A stretch of DNA of 10,000 nucleotides from Acropora yongei (GCA_014634225.1 BLFN01000109.1:518114-528113); one strand, 5' to 3'; positions 1 to 8,160 are shown, counted from the stretch's first letter. A program made the numbers and translations. Notes: generated by a model from the sequence alone, not told the origin.

Positions 1-170
1 GGTGTCAACATTGTTAATTCTATTAACACGTGGCTGCCAATGCCGAAAGACAAGCTGTTGAGAGTGAACCTGGTTCTCCCTTAAGCAGAAATGGGCATGA
101 AGGGGAGCATTGCTGGAACATTAGGGCAACAAAGATTGGAGCGATGTTTACATTACTGGTTATAGACTGA
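1..170 (+). pseudogene. 3' end of the small + strand gene, copy 1 (degenerate)
   Basis: This matches the last third of the 138-residue gene at 3374-3790, from about codon 82 on; its 5' part lies outside the window. Codon 109 is TAA at 82-84 instead of AAA, and codon 112 is ATG instead of AAG. Near 122-128 a 2-base loss (ATTAGGGCAAC against ATTAGCAGGCAAC) shifts the frame, and the original stop is altered (GACTGA against GACTTTGA). If translated, the product would lack the last 30 residues, as in the copy at 7032. Whether the upstream part is intact cannot be seen. Confidence 0.8.
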
Positions 171-869
171 ACTGAACTATCACAACTTTTTTGTAGTAGT
201 TTGCCGGTGCGTATACTTCCAATCAATTTCATGAAGATGTAGTTTTGTAATCGTGGTTTTGTTTATCTTTCGAGACACAAGGACAGTTAGGCATAACGGG
301 AGAACCTTAATGTAAACGTAGTGATTTCCTCGTCCCATCTGGATTGACTCCGGATTCAGTTGACTAGGTTTGTTGATAGGTATTAAGCCTTATTAAAACG
401 CACCGATTTGGCTCTAAATTTGCTGTCAGTGTTGTCTGATCTACGCTTGGTACGAGCCTAAAACATTCAAAGGCTTCCAGATTTGACCGTCTTCCTGCAA
501 CCTTTGCAGCTCGATTAATGAGAGTAGAAATGAAGTTTCCGATGCCAACCGTGGCAATAGATAGCATAGAACTTGGAAGGGCGAGCAGGCCGAGTTTGTA
601 TGGCGATTTGTGCACTGTTTACAAGAGTTGCTTTTTGAAACGGTCTCGATAGCACGAGTGTTACAATTAGTTTTAAAAATGCAACCACGCTTTTGAATTT
701 GAGGAACAAGTTTCGATGTTTCAAACGTCATCGGCAACCATAGTGAGTATAATAGAAAAAATTTTACAACAAAACTCCTATAATATCTAACTATCCATGC
801 AATGATTCGTGATTCTTCATAGATTAATTTCTCGTTACAAGCAAATATTTTGTTTTTTTTTATATTCAA
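171..869. other. 3' flank of the small gene, unit 1; no assured gene
   Basis: This holds no recognised gene. A - strand frame is open from 869 to 441 (142 codons, but its first ATG is at 731, leaving 96). It includes NSCKQCTNRHTNSACSPF and SLIELQRLQEDGQ. The same frame is open in unit 3 (8160 to 7657) with a different C-terminus, because unit 1 lacks two bases near 444. In unit 2 it is interrupted near the poly-A/T run. No domain is recognised and the copies change by frameshifts, so I treat it as chance or a very old transposon fragment. No AATAAA signal for the + strand gene is seen. Confidence 0.4.
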
Positions 870-1894
870 ATTTTCTAACCACGAAACAAAAGAGGTCTTT
901 AATTTGTACAGCCAATGAACCTAGCTGATAAACTCCGTCCGCTTAAAAAACAGGATGAACGCCCCGTTTGGCAAGTTCCAGGATCAAATGGCGTCACAAA
1001 AGTTTCATTGATGGTTGAAATAATCAGCTTTGCTAATAACTCGCTGTGTTGTTCGCCCTTGATAAGTAAAATAACATCACGTTCGCAGCTAAATGGTCCC
1101 TTAAGCATGAAGTGGGGTCATGGAGTGTTAGGGCGGATAGTATGGCGCGTTATACACGTTTTGACGTTCATTGCGAGAAAATGCGTATTCATTTGCGTGA
1201 ATTGACGACCAATAGCGCGAAGATACATTCATGAGAGCTAAAAAACGAACATTTGCGCGTAACTCAGATGCGATAACGATTTTTGCCTTTTTTTGTTAGC
1301 ATTCCATGACATGTTAGCTTTAGCTAATCTCGGCATACACAAGAAAGGAAGATACTTTCATTTGTGCTACCATGAGGTCATAACCACCATCTTGAAAATC
1401 AAGACTGAAAATAAACAAACATTAAGTGCAAAAACCATTCATTACCATTTTCGTTCAACTGTTAAAAGTTTATCAGCATTCCTGGGGACTGTTAGTGTGG
1501 ATAAGACAAATATTTATGTGCTTTTCCAAACAATAGAGCGTTCTTTGCGTTCAATTTTGCATTTTTTTTCCCTTTCTGATAGGGAGCTTCGACCGAGTTT
1601 TGATTTCACAATAGTTTTTATACGATATGACGCCAATGTTTTTGATTAGATAGCATTTGACGGCAGACCTTTCACAGCTGCTCTATCTTTGCATATTAAT
1701 CAGCGAGTAAAATGAGAAAAACGATAGCGTCTTTACTTGCAACGGTTCGCTTTCCGTCTTCCTAACGCGTACTTCTCGTTACCGCGCGTCAAATTCTCTC
1801 GCGCTGATTTCCCTTTTCCCTTTTCCCTCAGTTCCACTTCGGAAACGCCTGCCACGTAGAGTAGGCTACGGTCAGCGCCAGTGCAAAGCTACTG
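870..1894. other. Unassigned AT-rich block, unit 1
   Basis: No gene is supported. On the + strand a 96-codon frame (915-1205) is open in units 1 and 2, but its ATG is lost and it is broken in unit 3. On the - strand, 1108 to 899 reads GEQHSELLAKLIISTINETF, which looks protein-like and persists in all units, possibly a relic of an older transposon or gene. The 118-codon frame at 1293-1649 exists in its full form only because of the 41-base deletion near 1632. The stretch 1735-1895 resembles the end of a dispersed element (TTCGGAAACGCCTGCCACGTAG), with a short CGTAG/CTACG inverted repeat at about 1855-1870. Confidence 0.4.
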
Positions 1895-2169
1895 TGATAA
1901 AAACAGGAGTTCTACCGTGTAAACAAATTTCTAGTTTCTAACGAAACTGTGATCCTGCGTCGATAGGAGAGTGAAACATGAATATTTGGATTTATCAAAC
2001 GAGTTAATGATGGTCGAATTACCATCTCAAAAATTTGGAAAGCTGACGTTTCGAGTGATAGCCCTTCGCCAAAGCGAATTGAGCAATTGTGGGTTGTTGA
2101 TGGTTTTTATGAGGGTGTGGAGGAGCTGGGCCATTTATGGAAATATGGTGACGTGAATTTGTATGTAAA
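1895..2169 (-). mobile_element. 3' non-coding tail of the Penelope-like remnant (unit 1)
   Basis: Beyond the endonuclease stop the - strand continues with sequence I recognise as the 3' tail of cnidarian PLEs, including the complement of CTGACGTTTCGAGTGATAGC and the AAACAGGAGTTCTACCGTGT block near 1901-1920. A short perfect hairpin TTCGC-CAAA-GCGAA lies at 2065-2078. The right boundary is set by the stop; the left boundary near 1895 is approximate. Recognition is from memory of the family, not from an alignment. No hammerhead ribozyme core (CUGANGA with GAAA) was found here. Confidence 0.55.
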
Positions 2170-2840
2170 TTAATGGTATGAAAGGCGTTCATCGATTCCA
2201 TGTTGATAGAGTGCATCTAGTTTTAAAATAAATTTTCCTCGAGACTCTTGCCACTTTCTTTGGTACCCTTGCTAACGGATTGGCCGAAAATTGTCATGAT
2301 GTGGTGGGAGCAATTAAGAAGATTAAAATGGCGCGGAACTGGTTTTGATGCATCTGTCTCTATTTTTCGACATCTAGTAGGTGTTTGCGAAAGCGGGCCG
2401 CCAATCTTCTCCCTGTTTCGCCTTTGTAGGTCCTCTGGCATGATGACTGTTCACGTTATGCAACAAATGACATTTACAAAGATGCACGTAAAAGTGGTCA
2501 GTGAATTTGGTGCATCGATTCGGTCCTGAAATCTTAGCCATGTCAGAACAAAAGAACAAGTTTTGCATCGTGTGCGCGCACATTTGTAAGTTCCCGGTTG
2601 GTTGTCAGACTTAAATGCCTTCCGGACTAGTAAGTTACCTATGTTTTTGTCACGTTTGAATGAAACAAGTGGTGGTGAAAGAAACATATGCTTCCTTCCG
2701 GGATCATGCATGACGGAGAATATTGGAGTTTTTGAGAATGACTTTTTGACTGCAAAGTTTTCCGGATGGTAGATTGGGGTCAATGGACTTCTGTCGGTTT
2801 CCTCGCTTCGTGACGTTTGTAGTGCGGTCTCTCGTTCGAT
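2170..2840 (-). pseudogene. Penelope-like retroelement remnant: linker plus GIY-YIG endonuclease (unit 1)
   Basis: Read on the - strand, this runs from an IERETALQTS segment at about 2840 to a stop at 2170-2172. Recognisable PLE blocks, in order, are TPIYHPENFAVK, PPLVSFKRDKNIGNLLVR, AFKSDNQPGTYKCARTRCKTC (Cys-rich block), KISGPNR, FTCIFVNVICC (the GIY half), TYKGETGRRLAARF (the YIG half, 2411-2428 and on), DASKPVPRHFN, KSLEEN and LYQHGIDERLSYH before the stop. The blocks lie in different frames, so at least four frameshifts separate them, and a TAG follows the DVEK segment. The reverse transcriptase core is absent: the element is 5'-truncated, as is usual for PLE insertions. It is inactive. 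Asp in the LADRF block is Ala here. Confidence 0.85.
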
Positions 2841-3066
2841 TTCTTGGGCACGATGTCTGCCTGTAACACATCCCTCGCTCAGCTTGTTACGCAACGCTGC
2901 GCAAGCCAATCATGCAGAGACCGGAAAAACAAGTCAGCCATGCGTTCTTGAACAGGTTTCGACCTACACGCTGAAACTCATAGGCTGCAACTTCTTTCGC
3001 GGCGCCCTCGCTCATAAGTTCCAGCTAAAAGTTTCAACGTATAACAGCGGCTTCAAGGTTCCCATA

Positions 3067-3221
3067 GAGCGTTTTCACATGGCGTCACGGCATTCATGTT
3101 GGAGGAGGAGCAGTGAAGCATCGTTTTGGATACTGAAGTCTATTTTAATTCAGGTTCTTCCTTTTGTGTCAGAATGCAAACAAAACTACTTGTCACTTGG
3201 GCGACCGCAAACCACGTGAAA
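3067..3221. mobile_element. Possible decayed MITE (unit 1)
   Basis: GAGCGTTTTCAC followed by ATGGCGTCACGGC and CATGTTGG resembles the terminal sequence of a DNA-transposon-derived MITE common in cnidarian and fish genomes (from memory). The opposite end, CCACGTGAAA at 3212-3221, is an imperfect inverted match to TTTTCACATGG. No target-site duplication is obvious, so this is tentative. Confidence 0.3.
3151..3172 (+). promoter_or_regulatory. Candidate splice acceptor before the full-length small gene
   Basis: A pyrimidine-rich tract ends in GTGTCAG at 3172, about 200 bases before the ATG at 3374. It is unchanged in the other unit (ending at 6830). No matching donor can be chosen with confidence. 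Confidence 0.25.
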
Positions 3222-3373
3222 GGAATCTGATTGGAGGTCATTGTGACAGATTCCACGGGAGTTGCTTTTTCAATACAAAACACCCTTTACACCACCAAAA
3301 GTACAGAACTTCTCTGCATCTACGACTGTCAAAGAAAGTACTCGGGAACCAACTCTTCGGCGAAAACTTCATC

Positions 3374-3790
3374 ATGACTAGTCCATGGTTTCCGATTGTC
3401 AGTGAGTCTCTGGGAAAGCTACCGGAAAATCCCAACACCTGGGAAACTTACGATCTCAGCAAGGTCAAGGAACTTCCAGCTGCAACGAAGGAGGTGTTGG
3501 TTTATACCTTCATGACCTCTATTGGGGAAGGCAGTTTCCAACGAGGCTACTTCGAGATTATTACAAGTGATGATGCGAAAGATTATACCAAATATATGAA
3601 TGTGGCGTACGGCAACGGTGTCAACATTGTTAATTCTATTAACACGTGGCTGCCAATGCCGAAAGACAAGCTGTTGAGAGTGAACCTGGTTCTCCCTAAA
3701 GCAGAAAAGGGCATGAAGAGGAGCATTGCTGGAACATTAGCAGGCAACAAAGATTGGAGCGATGTTTTCATTATTGGTTATAGACTTTGA
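3374..3790 (+). CDS. Small cysteine-free protein of unknown family, full-length copy
   Basis: This is a 138-residue reading frame in one exon. I do not recognise the family. The first ATG in the frame is at 3374 (MTSPWFPIVS), with A at -3, a fair initiation context; the frame is open upstream to about 3145 but has no earlier ATG. There is no signal peptide, membrane segment or cysteine, which suggests a soluble intracellular protein. Hydrophobic stretches alternate with polar turns (residues 40-47 EVLVYTFM, 58-64 GYFEIIT, 82-88, 99-107 KLLRVNLVL, 128-136 WSDVFIIGY), a beta-sandwich-like pattern (inference). An NTW motif occurs at 21-23 and again at 90-92. Codon use and uninterrupted length look genuinely coding. 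A PLE remnant lies upstream on the opposite strand. No AATAAA is evident soon after the stop. Further exons upstream are possible. Confidence 0.75.
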   Translation: MTSPWFPIVSESLGKLPENPNTWETYDLSKVKELPAATKEVLVYTFMTSIGEGSFQRGYFEIITSDDAKDYTKYMNVAYGNGVNIVNSINTWLPMPKDKLLRVNLVLPKAEKGMKRSIAGTLAGNKDWSDVFIIGYRL

Positions 3791-4475
3791 ACTGATCTAT
3801 GACAACTTTTCTGTAATAGTTTGTGCGTATACTTCCAATCAATTTCATAAAGATGTAGTTTTGTAATCATGGCTTTGTTTATCTTTCGAGACACAGGGAC
3901 AGTTAGGCATAACGGGAGAACCTTAATGTAAACGTAGTGATTTCCTCGTCCCATCTGGATTGACTCCGGATTCAGTTGACTAGGTTTGTTGATAGGTATT
4001 AAGGCTTATTAAAACGCACCGATTTGGTTCTAAATTTGCTGTCAGTGTTGTCTAATCTATACGCTTGGTACGAGCCTAAAACATTCAAAGGCTTCCAGAT
4101 TTGACCGTCTTCCTGCAACCTTTGCAGCTCGATTAGAAATGACGTTTCCGATGCCAACCGTGGCAATAGATAGCATAGAACTTGGAAGGGCGAGCAGGCC
4201 GAGTTTGTATGGCGATTTGTGCACTGTTTACAAGAGTTGCTTTTTGAAACGGTCTCGATAGCACGAGTGTTACAATTAGTTTTAAAAATGCAACCACGCT
4301 TTTGAATTTGAGGAACAAGTTTCGATGTTTCAAACGTCATCGGCAACCATAGTGAGTATAATGGAAAACATTTTACAACAAAACTCCTATAATATCTAAC
4401 TATCCATGCAATGATTCGTGATTCTTCATAGATTAATTTCTCGTTACAAAAAAATATATATTTTTTTTATATTCA
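3791..4475. other. 3' flank of the small gene, unit 2; no assured gene
   Basis: This is the counterpart of 171-869. The - strand frame runs from 4346 to 3999 from an ATG-proximal start and is cut upstream by changes near the A/T-rich run at 4448-4470 (AAAAAAATATATATTTTTTTTA), which is longer and different from the other units. A 9-base in-frame loss near 4133 removes three codons present in units 1 and 3. Nothing else is recognised. Confidence 0.4.
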
Positions 4476-5539
4476 AATTTTCTAACCACGAAACAAAAGA
4501 GGTCTTTAATTTGTACAGCCAATGAACCTAGCTGATAAACTCCGTCCGCTTAAAAAACAGGATGAACGCCCCGTTTGGCAATTTCCAGGATCAAATGGCG
4601 TCACAAAAGTTTCATTGATGGTTGAAATAATCAGCTTTGCTAATAACTCGCTGTGTTGTTCGCCCTTGATAAGTAAAATAACATCACGTTCGCAGCTAAA
4701 TGGTCCCTTGAGCATGAAGTGGGGTCATGGAGTGTTAGGGCGGATGGTATGGCGCGTTATACACGTTTTGACGTTCATTGCGAGAAAATGCGTATTCATT
4801 TGCGTGAATTGACGACCAATAGCGCGAAGATACATTCATGAGAGCTAAAAAACGAACATTTGCGCGTAACTCAGATGCAATAACGATTTTTGCCTTTTTT
4901 TGTTAGCATTCCATGACATGTTAGCTTTAGCTAATCTCGGCATACACAAGAAAGGAAGATACTTTCATTTGTGCTACCATGAGGTCATAACCACCATCTT
5001 GAAAATCAAGACAGAAAATAAACAAACATTAAGTGCAAAAGCCATTGATTCATTACCATTTTCGTTCAACTGTTTAAAGTTTATCAGCATTCCTGGGGAC
5101 TGTTAGTGTGGATAAGACAAATATTTATGTGCTTGTCCAAACAATAGAGCGTTCTTTGCGTTCAATTTTGCATTTTTTTTCCCTTTCTGATAGGGAGCTT
5201 CGACCGAGTTTTGATTTCACAATAGTTTTTATACGATATGACGAAAGCGTGGCCAACACCATTGCTATGTAACGCCATTTCCCGCCAATGTTTTTGATTA
5301 GATAGCATTTGACGGCAGACCTATCACAGCTGCTCTATCTTTGCATATTAATCAGCGAGTAAAATGAGAAAAACGATAGCGTCTTTGCTTGCAACGGTTC
5401 GCTTTCCCTCTTCCTAACGCGTACTTTTTGTTGTCGCGCGTCAAATTCTCTCGCGCTGATTTCCCTTTTCCCTCAGTTCCACTTCGGAAACGCCTGCCAC
5501 GTAGACTAGGCTACGGTCAGCGCCAGTGCAAAGCTACTG
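4476..5539. other. Unassigned AT-rich block, unit 2
   Basis: This is the counterpart of 870-1894. It keeps the 41-base segment at about 5245-5285 (AAAGCGTGGCCAACACCATT and on) that unit 1 lost. A 4-base difference near 5046-5050 ends the + strand frame seen at 1293 early, which argues that frame is not coding. The CGTAG-ACTAGG-CTACG inverted repeat is near 5500-5515. Confidence 0.4.
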
Positions 5540-5814
5540 TGATAAAAACAGGAGTTCTACCGTGTAAACAAATTTCTAGTTTCTAACGAAACTGTGATCC
5601 TGCGTCGATAGGAGAGTGAAACATGAATGTTTGGTTTTATCAAACGAGTTGATGATGGTCAACTTACCATCTCAAAAATTTGGAAAGCTGACGTTTCGAG
5701 CGATAGCCCTTCGCCAAAGCGAATTGAGCAATTGTGGGTTGTTGATGGTTTTCATGAGGGTGTGGAGGAGCTGGGCCATTTATGGAAATATGGTGACGTG
5801 AATTTGTATGTAAA
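5540..5814 (-). mobile_element. 3' non-coding tail of the Penelope-like remnant (unit 2)
   Basis: This is the duplicate of the tail in unit 1, with the same hairpin at 5710-5723. It reads TTTCGAGCGATAGCCC here against TTTCGAGTGATAGCCC in units 1 and 3, which is closer to the form I recall for the family. Short + strand reading frames across this segment are by-products. Confidence 0.55.
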
Positions 5815-6484
5815 TTAATGGTATGAAAGGCGTTCATCGATTCTGTGTTGATAGAGTGCATCTAGTTTTAAAATAAATTTTCCTCGAGACTCTTGCCACT
5901 TTCTTTGGTACCCTTGCTAACGGATTGGCTGAAAATTGTCATGATGTGGTGGGAGCAATTAAGAAGATTAAAATGGCGCGGAACTGGTTTTGATGCATCT
6001 GTCTCTATTTTTCGACATCTAGTAGGTGTTTGCGAAAGCGGTCCGCCAATTTTCTCCCTGTTTCGCCTTTGTAGGTCCTCTGGCATGATGACTGTTCACG
6101 TTATGCAACAAATGACATTTACAACGATGCACGTAAAAGTGGTCAGTGATTTGGTGCATCGATTCGGTCCTGAAATCTTAGCCATGTCAGAACAAAAGAA
6201 CAAGTTTTGCATCGTGTGCGCGCACATTTGTAAGTTCCCGGTTGGTTGTCAGACTTAAATGCCTTCCGGACTAGTAAGTTACCTATGTTTTTGTCACGTT
6301 TGAATGAAACAAGTGGTGGTGAAAGAAACATATGCTTCCTTCCGGGATCATGCATGACGGAGAAAATTGGAGTTTTTGAGAATGACTTTTTGACTGCAAA
6401 GTTTTCCGGATGGTAGATTGGGGTCAATGGACTTCTGTCGGTTTCCTCGCTTCGTGACGTTTGTATTGCGGTCTCTCGATCGAT
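5815..6484 (-). pseudogene. Penelope-like retroelement remnant: linker plus GIY-YIG endonuclease (unit 2)
   Basis: This is the duplicate of the remnant at 2170-2840, with the same block order and the same 5' truncation. It reads IDRETAIQTS, then the PPLVSFKRDKN and Cys-rich CARTRCKTC blocks, the ICC segment, TYKGETGRKLADRF with YKGETG at 6056-6073, DASKPVPRHFN, and ends at HGIDERLSYH with its stop at 5815-5817. Frameshifts sit at the same places as in unit 1, including the loss of frame after DVEK. It has one base fewer near 6148 (GTGATTTGG against GTGAATTTGG), changing a junction between frames. It moved with the array and did not insert independently. Confidence 0.85.
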
Positions 6485-6724
6485 TTCTTGGGCACGATGT
6501 CTGCCTGTAACACTACTTCGTCAAACATCCCTCGCTCGGTCTTGTTACGCTACGCTGCGCAAGCCAATCATGCAGAGACCGGAAAAACAAGTCAGCCATG
6601 CGTTCTTGAACAGGTTTCGACCTACACGCTGAAACTCATAGGCTGCAACTTCTTTCGCGGCGCCCTCGCTCATAAGTTCCAGCTAAAAGTTTCAACGTAT
6701 AACAGTGGCTTCAAGGTTCCCATA

Positions 6725-6879
6725 GAGCGTTTTCACATGACGTCACGGCATTCATGTTGGAGGAGGAGCAGTGAAGCATCGTTTTGGATACTGAAGTCTA
6801 TTTTAATTCAGGTTCTTCCTTTTGTGTCAGAATGCAAACAAAACTACTTGTCACTTGGGCGACCGCAAACCACGTGAAA
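6725..6879. mobile_element. Possible decayed MITE (unit 2)
   Basis: This is the duplicate of the segment at 3067-3221. Here the terminal reads CACATGACGTCACGG, closer to the remembered family form than the GGCGTCA of unit 1. The other end, CCACGTGAAA, is at 6870-6879. Confidence 0.3.
6738..6745 (+). promoter_or_regulatory. CRE-like palindrome TGACGTCA upstream of the truncated gene
   Basis: This is a perfect CREB/ATF consensus palindrome, 287 bases before the ATG at 7032. In unit 1 the same place is TGGCGTCA (3080-3087), so only this copy has the full site. It lies inside the possible MITE, whose family form includes it, so it may be a transposon feature and not a selected promoter element. 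Confidence 0.2.
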
Positions 6880-7031
6880 GGAATCTGATTGGAGGTCATT
6901 GTGACAGATTCCACGGGAGTTGCTTTTTCAATACAAAACACCCTTTACACCACCAAAAGTACAGAACTTCTCTGCATCTACGACTGTCAAAGAAAGTACT
7001 CGGGAACCAACTCTTCGGCGAAAACTTCATC

Positions 7032-7448
7032 ATGACTAGTCCATGGTTTCCGATTGTCAGTGAGTCTCTGGGAAAGCTACCGGAAAATCCCAACACCTGG
7101 GAAACTTACGATCTCAGCAAGGTCAAGGAACTTCCAGCTGCAACGAAGGAGGTGTTGGTTTATACCTTCATGACCTCTATTGGGGAAGGCAGTTTCCAAC
7201 GAGGCTACTTCGAGATTATTACAAGTGATGATGCGAAAGATTATACCAAATATATGAATGTGGCGTACGGCAACGGTGTCAACATTGTTAATTCTATTAA
7301 CACGTGGCTGCCAATGCCGAAAGACAAGTTGTTGAGAGTGAACCTGGTTCTCCCTTAAGCAGAAATGGGCATGAAGAGGAGCATTGCTGGACCATTAGCA
7401 GGCAACAAAGATTGGAGCGATGTTTACATTATTGGTTATAGACTTTGA
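7032..7448 (+). pseudogene. Small + strand gene, copy 3, with premature stop at codon 109
   Basis: From the ATG at 7032 this copy encodes the same 108 residues as the copy at 3374; the only base change before codon 109 is a silent C to T at 7329. Codon 109 is TAA (7356-7358) instead of AAA. The frame beyond the stop is otherwise open to the original TGA at 7446-7448, with K112 to M and a Phe to Tyr change (TTC to TAC) in the segment before the last strand. The loss removes 30 residues, including the hydrophobic C-terminal WSDVFIIGY stretch, so a folded product is doubtful. It could still be expressed as a shortened protein, so 'pseudogene' is a judgement from the shared nonsense change. Confidence 0.7.
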
Positions 7449-8160
7449 ACTGAACTATGACAACTTTTCTGTAGTAGTTTGTGCGTATACTTCCAATCAA
7501 TTTCATAAAGATGTAGTTTTGTAATCGTGGCTTTGTTTATCTTTCGAGACACAGGGACAGTTAGGCATAACGGGAGAACCTTAATGTAAACGTAGTGATT
7601 TCCTCGTCCCATCTCGATTGACTCCGGATTCAGTTGACTAGGTTTGTTGATAGGTATTAATGCTTATTAAAACGCACCGATTTGGCTCTAAAGTTGCTGT
7701 CAGTGTTGTCTGATCTATACGCTTGGTACGAGCCTAAAACATTCAAAGGCTTCCAGATTTGACCGTCTTCCTGCAACCTTTGCAGCTCGATTAATGAGAG
7801 TAGAAATGAGGTTTCCGATGCCAACTGTGGCAATAGATAGCATAGAACTTGGAAGGGCGAGCAGGCCGAGTTTGTATGGCGATTTGTGCACTGTTTACAA
7901 GAATTGCTTTTTGAAACGGTCTCGATAGCACGAGTGTTACAAGTAGTTTTAAAAATGCAACCACGCTTTTGAATTTGAGGAACAAGTTTCGATGTTTCAA
8001 ACATCATCGGCAACCATAGTGAGTATAATAGAAAAAATTTTACAACAAAACTCCTATAATATCTAACTATCCATGCAATGATTCGTGATTCTTCATAGAT
8101 TAATTTCTCGTTACAAGCAAATATTTTGTTTTTTTCATATTCAAATTTTCTAACCACCAA
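7449..8160. other. 3' flank of the small gene, unit 3; longest version of the doubtful - strand frame
   Basis: This is the counterpart of 171-869. Here the - strand frame is open over 167 codons (8160 to 7657), the longest of the three, ending in SNFRAKSVRFNKH. It has no recognised domain and shows no clear bias to silent changes between copies by eye. It is reported only because it is the longest frame in this flank. Confidence 0.35.

Larger units (their letters stand above)
2841..3373 (+). other. Upstream region of the full-length small gene (unit 1)
   Basis: This lies between the 5' truncation point of the retroelement and the ATG at 3374. No TATA box in a clear position is seen. A good splice-acceptor-like tract, TTCTTCCTTTTGTGTCAG, ends at 3172, and a short upstream frame of 18 codons (3174-3230, MQTKLLVTW and on) follows it. 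This fits a 5' untranslated exon starting at 3173 but is unproven. A + strand frame open over 2884-3219 has no ATG start and no recognised domain. Confidence 0.4.
1..3616. repeat. Tandem repeat unit 1 (about 3.6 kb)
   Basis: The first bases of the window (GGTGTCAACATTGTTAATTC) recur at 3617 and again at 7275, and the sequence between is collinear throughout. The register is arbitrary: it starts inside the small + strand gene because the window does. This unit is 3616 bases, shorter than unit 2 mainly because it lacks 41 bases near 1632 that units 2 and 3 carry. It has a private 7-base duplication in a TTTTCCC run near 1812-1828. It ends inside the only full-length copy of the small gene. Confidence 0.95.
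6485..7031 (+). other. Upstream region of the truncated small gene (unit 2)
   Basis: This is nearly identical to 2841-3373. It carries an extra 18 bases near 6514-6531, and two changes at about 6706 and 6740 before becoming identical from 6741 on. The acceptor-like tract ends at 6830, followed by the same short upstream frame. A + strand frame over 6498-6877 (MSACNTTSSNIPRSVLLRYA and on) starts with an ATG here, but no domain is recognised. Confidence 0.4.
3617..7274. repeat. Tandem repeat unit 2 (about 3.66 kb)
   Basis: This unit is collinear with unit 1 over its whole 3658 bases. It keeps the 41-base segment (about 5245-5285) missing from unit 1, lacks 9 bases near 4133 that units 1 and 3 have, and has an 18-base insertion near 6514-6531 relative to unit 1. 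From 6741 to 7274 it is identical by eye to the corresponding part of unit 1. Confidence 0.95.

Noticed and set aside
441..869. A 142-codon - strand frame as a gene
   Set aside because: Its true ATG leaves only 96 codons. The frame differs between units by indels of 2 and 9 bases and a variable A/T run, and no domain is recognised.
915..1205. A 96-codon + strand frame repeated at 4522-4812
   Set aside because: In unit 3 the ATG is lost and the frame is broken by a 70-base deletion. Conservation between units 1 and 2 is explained by recent duplication.
1293..1649. A 118-codon + strand frame
   Set aside because: It depends on a deletion private to unit 1; the unit 2 counterpart ends after 68 codons.
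1971..2156. Short + strand frames repeated in units 1 and 2 (also 5616-5801)
   Set aside because: They are the opposite strand of the retroelement 3' tail.
1895..2169. Hammerhead ribozyme, which many Penelope-like elements carry
   Set aside because: I looked for CUGANGA with a following GAAA on both strands in the tails and did not find a valid core.
2884..3219. A 111-codon + strand frame upstream of the small gene as an N-terminal exon
   Set aside because: It has no ATG start in unit 1, no recognised domain, and no convincing donor that would join it to the frame at 3374. Kept only as part of the upstream region.
2841..3373. Reverse transcriptase domain of the retroelement
   Set aside because: No reverse transcriptase motifs are seen on the - strand beyond about 2840; the remnant is truncated there.
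3231..3376. A second + strand frame (VTDSTGVAFSIQN and on) ending in TGA that overlaps the ATG at 3374
   Set aside because: It looks protein-like but has no ATG, is only about 48 codons and is preceded by a stop. Sequence identity between units cannot be used as evidence because the whole block is identical.
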